64,000 bases of DNA from Carallia brachiata. Its lineage: Eukaryota > Streptophyta > Magnoliopsida > Malpighiales > Rhizophoraceae. The notes beneath the pieces are model-generated. The model saw nothing but the letters and a program-made list of their open reading frames with translations. It did not search any database and had not been told where the DNA came from. The stretch lies in NCBI GenBank assembly GCA_021464245.1, contig JADCRB010000008.1, positions 371,590 to 435,589 on the forward strand. Reading direction: 5' to 3'. A program made the position numbers and the translations under genes. Below are positions 24,243-36,054 of the stretch, piece after piece (position 1 is the first letter of the stretch; every line of letters starts with the position of its first letter).

Positions 24243-27200
24243 ATGGCGTTTTCGGAGTAAACGCAATTCGGGACTCTTGTTTTGCTTGCTGTTTTTAATC
24301 GGTCTATCATTCGCCGCCGCCGCCGACGACGCGTCGCACGATGACGATTCACCCAAGTACCCTGGATGCGACCATCCTTACAAATTGGTAACTGGCTTCA
24401 CCTCCGATTCCAATTTCAACTTTTTCTCTTTTATTTTATTTTATTTTGCATTTTCCCCTCAAGCCCTCTCCATGTACATATTGGATCTTTTCGCAACCCT
24501 TGTTTTTGGCCAATTATGGAAAGAAATTTTCCTTTTATTATTTTCTGCGACAGTAGAAATAGAAGAATATTGTTTATTTCTCGCTTAATGCATTTTCTTT
24601 AGGCATCTATTTTAATTGCATATATATATATATATATGAGGAGAATCTCCTTTTTTTTTTTTTTTTTTCAGTTGTTGTTGTTTAGTAGGACCTTTTGAAT
24701 AGAATAAAGAAACAAAAGAGGCTTTCTAGGTGTGTTGGAATGAAAGACCAAAGGGACGCTTGGAGAATGTTATTGCCGCCAGCATTTTGTTAATACCACC
24801 AGAAATCAAGTCTCGAATCCGTCGGCTGTTGTCCAAAGAAGCGGTTTTCGTGGTGGCATTAGAAGTTCTGGCGGCGATTGCCCGACCTTTCACTTTGGCT
24901 TTTGTGTAAAGAAAACCACCTTACCGAATGTCTGATTGCTTAGCTGGGAACTAAAGATCGGCTGGGAAGCTTTGATTTGATGTCTATGATAAGTGTCTCA
25001 TTCCGGACAAGTTTTTTAAGGCAAGAGAGGATAGTGGTGACTGCTGAGGATGATAATCTTCAGTTTAGCTAATTAAGAGTGAAAATAGAAATGGTTGACT
25101 GTAGCATGTTATGCCGTGGAGAATTTTAGCCGCTTTCATTTTGGATGAATCAGTAGTGTTATTTGTCAAAAGGACTTAGAAAAGCAGGATGGCTGATCAC
25201 TGCTATTAAGCCTTTTAGTGACAGTGAAAAAAAAGGAACAAATCAGGTTGGAAGATTTGCAGTACTTTGGCAGAGAAGTATAATAGAATACTGGCTCAAT
25301 GTTGAGTATAAAATAAGTTTGTTAATAGTTCAAAAATGTGTTAGATGAGGAGAAGAGACATACAGAGCATGCATTGAGAAAAGGACCATCTTGAAGTGAA
25401 TCAATTAGAAGAACAAAGAAGTAAGGAAATGAGACATTTTTGTAACATCCCTTCTCCCTCCCCGGGGGACCACGACATGCATTTGGCATCTTATTTGATT
25501 TAAATATCTGGAACTGATCTTTGACCTAAGGAGTAATGGGAACAAATTACTGATCTCTTTGATGTTTTTCTGACTTAAATGTCTGCAGGTTAAGGTCAAG
25601 AACTGGGTAAATGGTGTTGAAGGTGAAACTATTACTGGTATAACTGCAAGATTCGGAGCTCTTTTACCTTCTGAGGCTAAAAAAGGTCTCAGATTGTCTG
25701 TTGTTCTAACAGATCCATTAAATGGCTGTTCTAATTCCTCTTCAAAGGTCTTGTGATACTCTCTTTTCCGTTTGTCTGTTGTCTGTTTTGAATAGTTGTG
25801 CTTAGAAAAACTCAAAAAGTTACTCCATTGTGAATAGAGCTCACAGTTTCCAGTCGTGGAAACAACCTCTCGTAAAAACAGGGATAACATTACATAAATT
25901 TGACCCTTCCCCGACCCCACGGTGTGGGAACCTCATGTATTGGGACAACCCTTTTTTTTTTTTTTGGGTTAAACTCAAAAAAGTACGCTGGAAAACATTG
26001 TAATCTCTTGACATCAGCATAGGGTTATTGAAGAATTACTAGGCTGATTTTATGGAAAGGTGTCTCAGTATAGTTTTATCAATTTTGAATGCATTAAAGA
26101 GATGTCTTCTGCATGTTCTGAATCATTAATGTAGATGTGAGATTCTTGTTCTGTTGAGCAGCTATCTGGCTTTATTGCAATGTGCATACGTGGTGATTGC
26201 GCTTTTGAAAGAAAGGCAGAAATTTCAGAGTCTGGAGGTGCAGCGGCCCTGTTGGTGATAAATGACAAAGAAGGTTCCAATCTAATGGCTCTAACTTTTG
26301 CTATGAGTATTTTTGCATCCAACATATTAAGCTGATTGGACTAATGTAGAGCAGATAATCTATGAATGTGCGAGCAGTTAATTAATCATTGTTCTTTGTG
26401 TTTATTTTGTTTTTACATTGTTCTGTTTTCCTTTTGTATGATGCTTTCAGAACTAGCTGAGATGGGTTGTGAGAAGAATAGAACTGCTCTACATATTTCA
26501 ATTCCTGTTGTGATGATTTCAAAATCTGGAGGCGATGCTCTGAACAAATCAATAAAGGATGGAGGGAAAGGTAAGTCTCTGGGGGCATCTGGTTATAAAT
26601 GTAACATATTCTTTTTACAATTTTTGCATATTTGAGCACATCTTGTTGGTACGCAACGCATGGATGCACATGTGGAACAATCAATACATGCAGAATAATC
26701 TGATCACACGTGTCTTTTACAAATGCAGTGGAACTTCTGTTATATGCTCCTGAACGTCCTACAGTGGACTACTCAGTGATATTCTTATGGATTATGGCTG
26801 TTGGAACAGTTGCCTGCGCTTCACTTTGGTCTGAGCTTACAGCTCCCAAGGAGACTGATGAACGCTATAATGAATTGTCCCCTAAGGTTTCCATGTTTTG
26901 TTTATTTTGTGTGTACTCGAGTTAGTTTATCTTCTGTCCTTTTTTTTTTCCCCTTTGTGTTGAGCTGATAAGCCTTGCATAATATTGAGTTTTCGTGTGC
27001 ATGTACATTTGATTTTTCTTACATGCCAATGGAGTAGAGTGATATTCCAATTTTCCCTATACCAAAAGTGTGGGATGCTAGGAAGTTAGATGTCTCATTC
27101 AAGTTGCTAGCAGTGATCAATTGCTTTCTGTGACACTTAATGAGATAAAATGATGTTGTGAGATGAGAAGATGGAATATTAGCACGCGAAGATCTTAATA

Positions 27201-29563
27201 TGCTGCTGATTGAAGTATCTTGTGTTGTGTGTGTGTGAGTGAGTGAGTGTGTCTGAGAGAGAGAGAGAGAGAGAGAGAGAAACTTGAAATAGCTTACAAA
27301 TTACCAAAGAATTCTTAATGATCAAATGCAATATTTTTGTGTCCACCAACCTCTTGGTTTTTAGTTATCTGCTTTTTTTTTTTTTTCCAAGTAAAATGTC
27401 TTCTAATATGCATGCATATGTGCTTTATGCTTTCATTTGCTTTTGTACATTTCTTTTTTATATTGTGTGAATCACTGTCCATTTGTGAGAAGTATTTGAG
27501 TTTTCTCCCTTCTTTCAGGAAACTACCAATGCCTCAGCTGCCAAGGATGATCCTGAGAAAGAAGTTCTTGATATTAATGCAATGAGTGCAGTATTTTTTG
27601 TCATATCAGCATCCACTTTTTTGGTGCTACTCTACTTTTTTATGTCAAGTTGGTTTGTTGGATTCTGATTGTACTCTTCTGCATTGGTGGTATTGAGGTA
27701 CAAACTTCTTTTTAAAAATCACTTTTATTGTACTGTAGCTAATATATAAGCATTGGAGTAGGAATGAACACAAATTAATGCTTGTTGGCCTCTTCTGTTA
27801 TGGTGGCCTGCTGTCAATAGAATTGTGCACACCCAATTAAATTCTCAAGTTTATTTACCACACAAATTGTGTAATCACTGATGTCATTGGAACCAAATGT
27901 GTGTATTTTCTTTCTGCGTCATTTTTTGATGTGGCACGGAGAACTTACCCATCATCTGGCATAGTAGAGAGTGACTATATCATCCTGTTAGTATATCTTT
28001 CGTATGAATCAAAATTAAAGAAAATTGTATCCTCTTCTGTTTCACGGTTTGACCCAACACACGGGGAGTGATTGGTATCATTATTGTTTGATATATACTT
28101 GCATTCTATACCTTGTATTTAGTTCCTTTCCTCTTTTGGGATCTGATACACTAACCTTAGAATGTAGGCATTGGAAAGTCATTCTTTATACCTGGCCACA
28201 GTTGTAGGAGAAACTTTTCCTCCATTTTCATCTGTTAGATTCAGAGTTAGTACTGCAAATAAGCTGAGATGCACTAAGCTGATAAGTATTTAGCACATGA
28301 TCTTTGGAATCTAGGCTTAATATTGAATTGGCTTAGAAATTTTTCCTGGCTTCTGGTTGCTTCACCAGCTCACAAGCGGTGGTCTGAATTCATCCAAGAT
28401 TTAAGTTTTTTCTGCTTCTTGGCATGTCCAATCCCTAGTCTTTGGTTTGAAGGTTGTCTTGGCCTTTATGTGAAATCATGATGTTAGCTTGTTGAGCGAC
28501 TAATGCTGGAGCATCAGTTTTCTGCTGCTGTTATGTTAGTAATATAAGATTGTTGGTTCAATGGGATTACGAAGTTGCTTTGCAATCTTAATTGGTCAAT
28601 TTTGAGAGTTTGGTCTGTTAAACGGTCCTAAGCAGCAAGGTTGATTTTGGTAATTGAGACAGGCAAACCTAAACCGCTGAAAACTTAGCACAGCTAGACA
28701 ACCATATGTGTTCACGCACAATCATGGAGAGAGTTAATTTCCTTCCTGTTCTTATTATAATTTTCTGTGTGTGCAGCCCTAAATTGCAATAGGTTTTTCA
28801 CTGGCAAAAATGAAAACCTAATAAAGGAAGGGAAGTTTTATGGCAACCTTTTGCTTTCTTAAATACGCCCGTAGCAGGCAATGCACATAAACATAATCAA
28901 TGAAATGTTGCATATATTGCTTTTTATTTTCTGTAATTTTCCAATAACTTGTGAATGACTATTGGATTTTTGTTTTTGTTTACTTCAGGGCATGCATAAT
29001 TGTATAGTGACTCTGATTTTAAGGTAAGGTAGCAGTTTGATTTCTGTGTCATGTTTTCTCCAGCCCTTTTTTTTTCCCATCCTTTTCACAATTTCTTTCC
29101 TTCATTTTGAGCAGAAAATGTAGAACCTGTGGGCGGAAGAAAATCAATTTACCTCTCTTTGGGGAAACTACTCTACTCTCACTTGCTGTGTTATTATGTT
29201 GTCTGGCATTCGCCATTTTCTGGGCTGTAAAGAGGCAGGCATCATATTCGTGGATTGGACAAGATGTTCTTGTAAGTCTCATTACTAGAACATGTTGGAT
29301 GCTATTTTTATGTTATACAAATATGATTGTATTTTTTTGAGCGTGAACTGCTAGCCAAGGGGTGTTGTGGCTTCTGGAATGTTCCTTTCCTTCCTGGAGT
29401 CACTTTTATTGAGACCCAACTCCTAGAAGTAGAATTGCAGGAATTGGGAACATCTATGTTCTTTTGCTTGTTGAAAATTTGTATGAATGGATTATGTTTG
29501 TGTTTGGTTCATGTTTGATGGCCATTGCATCTCAAAACCCTAAGTTTAACAATCACTTCTAAT

Positions 29564-29606
<43 letters not shown>

Positions 29607-32600
29607 CACACATCGGTTTTTGCATGCTCACACTTGCACAAAATCTGGATTTTTAAAATGATGGTGGATCATAGTATACCAAAAAAAACCTCCCTAAAAG
29701 GGCAGTCTTTGAAATGAGCCTACCGGGTATTTTGTAATTTAAAGTCATCATTCACAAGGGGAATTTCTGTTCAGATCATAATTTTGTGACGTATCTGGTT
29801 AAGGTGCATGGTTTACACTCAGCGTTGTGTATTTCTTTCCTTTGTGAAAACCAATATAATCGTTGAGAACCTTCTATGTCTGAGTCTATCATAAAAGCAT
29901 GAATTTTCTTTTGGATCCTTTTTGAGTTCTAGCATCAGGATCCTGAGTGAAGATGGAAGTGGAGAAAATCCTCATGGTTACTTTGGTTTGTGTGTGCTGA
30001 TATGAGTGAGATTTCAATTGTTGCTTAGTTAAATCAAGACAAAACTGATAATTTTTTTGCATGGAAAGTCGATACTTGCTAGAATATATGTTCTAAGTAT
30101 ATCCAGCAAGCGCAAAAGACTTGAACTTATTCCAATATATTTACATTATGTTCCTTTGACTCAGTTTTACTTTTTGTTTTTTTTTTGACAGGGCATCGGC
30201 TTGATGATAACTGTCTTACAGGTGGCTCGATTACCTAATATTAAGGTAGCCATGTTGTCTAGGTCTTCCATCAAAAAAAAAAAAAAAGATTTCTTTTTTT
30301 TATGCTTTCTTGACTTGTGTTTTCCTTTTCAGTGCTGATGTTGTTCTTATGACTCAGGTTGCTACTGTGCTTCTCTGTTGTGCGTTTGTTTATGACATCT
30401 TCTGGGTCTTTCTGTCACCAATAATATTTCATCAAAGTGTTATGATTGCAGTAAGTTTTAATAAGTATTTCATTCAGTTATGTTGTTAAGCACCACACAT
30501 TTTGTCTTTGAGCATAGGAATTATGGATGTATGAAAAAAAAACTAATCATTGCTGTTATTTTGGTGTGCTATGAATTATGTTCTCATTCTCCTAGGTTGC
30601 TCGGGGTGACAACAGTGGTGGGGAATCGATTCCTATGCTATTGAGAATTCCTCGATTTTCTGACCCCTGGGGTGGTTATGACATGATCGGATTTGGGGAC
30701 ATTCTTTTCCCTGGTTTGCTTGTATCATTTGCTTTCAGGTAATGTCTTGCTCATGCTAACTAGCAACCGATAATTCTGGTCAAAATACCTGAACATTCAA
30801 TATCTCGATGCAACTGTTATGTGATTGATTTCTTTCTCAATTTTGGTGTTTTGGGGGTTTGAGTGGGTAATGCCAATCAAAGATATTTGGTACGGCGGAG
30901 GTTACAATGATAAGTTGCTAAGAATTATTCTTTAAGGTAGAATATTTGAGAGAGATCTTAATGAACTGAGAAGAATGCCATTACGAATCTCTTCTTATCT
31001 TGGCTGCGATAATTCCTTTTACAAAAGTTGAATCTTACTATGAATTTTAAAAATTGTTTGACCATGACCACATATTGTAAATGGCCTTTCAACGTTGAAT
31101 TTCATCATTTGTTTTCTTTTGGATATGGTGTTTTACAGGGCAACAGAACCGTCTTTTTTATTAACTAGTTGATATGGTTCTGCTAATATATTTGCAGATA
31201 TATGTCCTATGATCAGACCTGTCTGTCTTTTGTTTACTTTTGTATGTCACAGATATGATAAAGAAACTAAGAAGGGCAAATCAAATGGATATTTTCTTTG
31301 GTTGATTGTGGGCTATGGATTTGGTAAGCAGAGATGGGTCTTGTCTCTTTTTCTGACGTGAAATATTTACATCTGACTTTGTCTTCATGTTCGCAAAATT
31401 TAGTGGACGATAAAAGTGATGCTTAACCCATATACCAAAATAAAGAGCATTATGATTGAGTGAATAGTTTCCTTGGTAGTTGATTGTCCCAGTTCACCTC
31501 TTGCAGTTAGTCCAGTTCTGTTTTCTTTAAGCCCCATTAGTTCAAGCTGCTCTGATGCAGAAAACAAAGGGCCCTGAAAGACAGCAAGTTAACCATCAAG
31601 GGAACATGGAATTCTGATCTAGTTGATGCAGGAATTATTTTAACTCATAGGTCTTGTTTTTTCCCGCAATTAATGTGCAGATCAATTGAGCGGGACTGTG
31701 AGAGACTAAGCTTGATTGTGCAGTTACTTTTAGCTTCGGCGCCCATCTACCTCTTTACTCATTTGCCCTCTTGGAGCTCCAAATTATGCATGAACAATCT
31801 TTGGTGCACCTATACATAAACTGAACGAATAGTTCAAAATAAACTCTGAAATAGACCAAGAAAATTGCTAATAAGCGGCAGGATGCTGCACACATGTACG
31901 CAACCTACGTGCCTGCTTGGTAGAACATAAATCTTGTTTTCATGTACTGGCAAACATGACCGATATAGCAGGGAATTGACCATATGTAGACTGACAATTC
32001 ATTGTATGTAATGCTTCCTTCTCATTTTCCATGTTTGGCATTTCTTGCTAATTTAGAGGCTGAGTAAGGTTGACTTTTCACCTTTTTAATTATCTAACCA
32101 CGTGTGAGTGGGATTTGATATAAGTTTCTTCTGTTGATGCAAATTGACTATATATCAAGTTCAGCAAAGCTAATATTTTTCAGTTATATACGGTCGTAAG
32201 GTTACCCATGCTTTAGCAAATTATTTGAATAGACTTCGGTACCGGTCATTTTTCTGCATTTCATGTATTGTATGTTTGGAAAAAGGTCAAAACCGTTGTC
32301 TAGGTGCATATCCTTCTATAATGCATTCTAGAAATTCAGTGAAGCATTGGCTTTAGATGATTTACCATCTGAACACACAATTCTGTTAAGGACATTGTTT
32401 TTATGTTGCAGAATATTATATTTTATAGTGCCAACTTTATATGATTATTTTTTATAGCCTTGGGTGTCTATACAAAATTAAACTCCTTTATTCTTACAGA
32501 GATCACTCGTAATGATGGCACTTTATTGCTACTGACAAAATTGTGTACTGTTGTAGGCCTTTTCTTCACATACTTGGGATTGTATCTAATGAACGGGCAT

Positions 32601-32864
32601 GGTCAACCTGCACTCCTCTACCTTGTTCCTTGTACCTTAGGTAATCAACGTGTGATCGACTATTTTTATGACCTGCTGAATGCTATCTGTTATGCCGGGC
32701 CACAATGTACTACTCTTTTTAGTACCCACCTGAAATATGTTTCTAATCTGAGTCTGTTATCAGGAGTTTGCGTCGTATTGGGATTGGTTCGGGGGGAATT
32801 GAAAGAACTTTGGAATTATGGCTCAGAAGGTTCTTCATCAAGTGTTTCTCCCGTGGGTGCTTGA
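24243..32864 (+). CDS. SPPL: Signal peptide peptidase-like intramembrane aspartyl protease (SPPL2-5 group), two frame breaks
   Basis: Fourteen exons: 24243-24387, 25589-25747, 26162-26273, 26451-26570, 26729-26886, 27519-27697, 28989-29023, 29115-29271, 30192-30245, 30358-30450, 30596-30738, 31253-31323, 32557-32640 and 32764-32864. The product would be about 536 aa. It has a signal peptide ([17 protein letters not shown]), a lumenal PA domain (about residues 60-165, [20 protein letters not shown]) and multiple membrane segments. The catalytic motifs are FVYDIFW (YD near 385), GFGD (436-439) and QPALLY (PAL near 493). The family cleaves type II membrane segments in endomembranes. All splice phases agree except for two small indels. 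The ATG at 24243 runs into a stop after five codons unless one T of the TTTT run at 24247-24250 is removed. Exon 6 is one base short near 27655-27660 (tttgttgg), giving TGA at 27666 in mid-membrane segment. The catalytic half is otherwise intact. Confidence 0.88.
27222..27281. repeat. Compound GT/GA microsatellite in SPPL intron
   Basis: A GT-rich run is followed by (GA)n of about 14 units. Confidence 0.9.
29566..29605. repeat. (TC)n microsatellite in SPPL intron
   Basis: An uninterrupted TC dinucleotide run of about 19-20 units lies inside the intron after exon 8. Confidence 0.95.
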
Positions 32865-34839
32865 AGCCATAGACCTTGTATTTTTAAAAATCAAATGAGT
32901 CGTCCCACATTTGTGCCAAGACCTGTGCTGTCCTGTTGAGTGGTCGGTTGCACGTTATTCATGCGAACGTCAGTCTCTGATGACTTTGGTGCAAAGAGTA
33001 AAACGTGACGAAAGTGGAGGCGTTTCAGTTATAGGTAACTCGCCTTGACATTGATTTGAACTTGTTGTGTATTACGTGGGTTAATGCTATTACCACTACA
33101 TTGCTCGTAATTTTGTAATATTCCAAACATTTCAAACTGAAACTGCAAATATTAAACTTTATATTGTCGATTCCTCTCAGGCACATCTTATGACGATACT
33201 GATCTAATTATCGAGGATCTTTCCACATTTTCAAGCATTTTTTTTTCTCTCTTCCCTTTATCCTTTGCGGCCTGTTTATTATATTTTTGCCAGCCCCTTC
33301 TTTTTCCATCGTCTCTCTCCCTATCATTTTGCAAGTTTGTATTGTTTTTGCTCCTTTGATAACACCAAATTGACGAGGAAGCAAAATTTAAAAGGTTAGC
33401 ACCCGCAAACTTGGGTGGTTGTAAATATTTCATTTTTGCCTATGAGGAAAGATTGAGCTGGTAAAATCTCCAGAGGACGACCTGGAGAGCTGAGACGGGC
33501 ATCAAGAACTGAATTTGCGTGCTTTCCTTTATTTTCTGTCTTTACTGCTTCTATAGTTCCTTCTTTGTTCATTTATTGTGGTGTGGTACCTTATAAGATC
33601 TGATAGACTGTCTTTGTATCTTATGTTATACCTTTTGTACTAATGGAATTACCTCCGACTTTGTTCCGGAAAATTGGGTCATCATACAAAGGAGAAAAAT
33701 ATGAATTGTAGAGGAAGACAAATGAAAGCATAATTTTTTTTTTTTGGGTCATGAAAGCATAGATTAATTCGACGTTGAAACTTGCGTGACAGAGTGTCAT
33801 CGCATAAATTATTGTCTTCTGTGATCCACTGGGCTTTTATAAGGAAAGGGGGTACTTGGACCGAGCAACGGCTTCGAGGCAATAAAAATTATTTTTATTA
33901 TGTTTGTTTAGATTAGTTTTAAGTATATTCAACATTATTTTAAACATATTTAATTCTATCTTAAAGATAATTAATATTACTCTAAATATTGAATATGTTT
34001 CAAAAAATATATTTTTAATAACTCGGTCCTACGGTAAAATCGTTGTACTTGGGTCCTCAAACTTTTCCCATTCATAAGAAGGGCTTGGTGTTTGAGACTT
34101 ATATGCAAGAGCCATACATTTGCGTCAAATGATTCTAAAAAGTGCAACCAGCATTTAATTTAATGTAATTATATTTATAAAATATGAAAAAATAAAATAT
34201 AAACTTAAAATTAAATGAATGTTACTTTACAATTTAAAATTTTAAATCTTACACAATACGTGTTAAAAATTCCTGCAAAAGAATTTTTACATAAATTATA
34301 AGCCGTGATTGTATTTTGTTAAGTATAAGTTGCATTTGTCTTCGCGCATCACAGAGTGCGGTGCAGTAGTTTTTTCCTTATACGAGCAACCTGTCGTGGA
34401 GCCTCAGCAGCAAGTCTGGTAAAGAAATCTGTAGAGGACGCGTTCGGTTAGGACGAGTGTTATGAGATATGTGTCTCGTACTGCAGTGGGGTTTAACCAT
34501 CCGTCTTTGTTCGTCTGTGTCATCCTCTTTGTGATCAACTGAAGGAGGTCTCTTCCAGTATATAACCAAATTTTATTCTTTCGACCAGACAAAAATAAAT
34601 AGACTATACAAAGACCCTCTAGTTAATTGAAACAAAGTAGAATTTTTTGTCCCAAAAATTGGAAGAAATTGATAATTTTTTAAGAAATTTTTTTATATCT
34701 CTAATAGTGATTTAAAGGTAATAACGGACGATACATATTATTAAATAATTGAATTAATGACAAAAAATATAGATAAACAGTTAAATATTATTGAATGAAA
34801 CTGTATTATTACTAATTATTAGTTAAATATAATCATTAA
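32865..34839. other. SPPL 3' UTR and intergenic DNA
   Basis: Mixed-composition sequence to about 33.65 kb is likely SPPL 3' UTR or downstream flank. The remainder is AT-rich. No further gene was recognised. Confidence 0.4.
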
Positions 34840-35162
34840 CGGCTTGTTTGAATTTCTAAAGAAAGGAATGGAAGAAAAAAAAAAATATAATCATTATTTT
34901 ATTATTTTCTCACAATTTATTTTTTCTCACAACTTTTTTCTCTATTCAAATAATTTATTTTTCTTACAATTTTCTTTTATATCTAAATAGTTTATTTTTC
35001 TCATAATTTTTTCTCTCACAAATTATTATTCATTTTTTGTCACTATTTTATATCTCACAACTTTCTCTATTTATTTGAATAACTTAATTTTTTCATAATT
35101 TTATTCTCTCATAATTTTTTTTATAATTTTTTTCACACATTTCTCTCAATCAAAACACACTA
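34840..35162 (-). mobile_element. Tourist-like MITE, inverted relative of the 6.0-6.3 kb element
   Basis: The tips cggcttgtttgaat and tcaaaacacac are inverted relatives of each other, with TAA-like flanks. Read on the minus strand, the interior matches the element at 6026-6333: caaattattattcatttttt here corresponds to the aatgaatagtaatttgtg region there. Confidence 0.55.
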
Positions 35163-35259
35163 TAAAAGTGTTAAAAGTGTTGTTCTTTTTTCTAATGCCG
35201 TGAACCATATACTATTTTAACTTTTATTTTATTATTTTAGAGTTAACTTAAAAAAAAAT

Positions 35260-35655
35260 CACTACTTTTACACTTTTTAACAAATTTAACACAATTTTTA
35301 AAAATTTATAAATATAATACAATTTAATTATTTTATAACAAATTTAGCAGCTGTTATTTAAAAATAATCAATTAAAAATAACTAAATCTTAGTATACACA
35401 TATAACACGTCTATATCTAAAATTAGTACAGTTTAAAATCCAAAATATTATATGTGCATATGTGCATACTAGAAGATTTAATTATTTTTAACTGATAGTG
35501 TACTAAATTTGTTAAAAAAATAATTAAATTGTAATAAATTTATTAATTTTAAAAGATTGTATTAAATTTGTTAAAAAATAATTAAATTTTACTAAATTTA
35601 TAAATTTTTAAAAAGTATATTAAATTTGTTAAAAAAAGTATAAAAATAATAATGT
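35260..35655. mobile_element. Foldback element with tandemly repeated right arm
   Basis: The left arm (about 35260-35395) contains the unit acactttttaacaaatttaa. Inverted counterparts at about 35465-35655 repeat the block taaatttgttaaaaaa three times. The arms end in related words (cttagtatacacatat on the left, inverted near 35460). Very AT-rich and non-coding. Confidence 0.65.
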
Positions 35656-36054
35656 TTTTTGATATTACCATTTTCTTTTTCCTAGAAAATGTGTTTTCTT
35701 TTGGTCGATAAAAAAATGACTATAATAATGTGTCGTGGGGGATGTGTTTATAGAGACCCGGCGGGAAACAAATGGTTTTGGAAAACCCCCTCCCTCCAAA
35801 AGATCCAATCCAATTCCCCCCCTCCCTCTTTCTTCCTCTTTTAAACCCTAACTGTTATTTTTTTTTTATTTAAATTCTTTTTAAGTCTCGTGATCTCTCT
35901 TCAAATTCGAACACCGAAAACCCTAACCCTAGCGCCCGGGTGGATAATTAAATTGTTACAGCGGTGGTAGCGACGGAGAGTGTAAAAGAACGACAGCTCA
36001 ACTCAACTAAACTCAACTCGAGAGTCTCGTTTTGCTCTCTCCTCCGGTCAGCCG

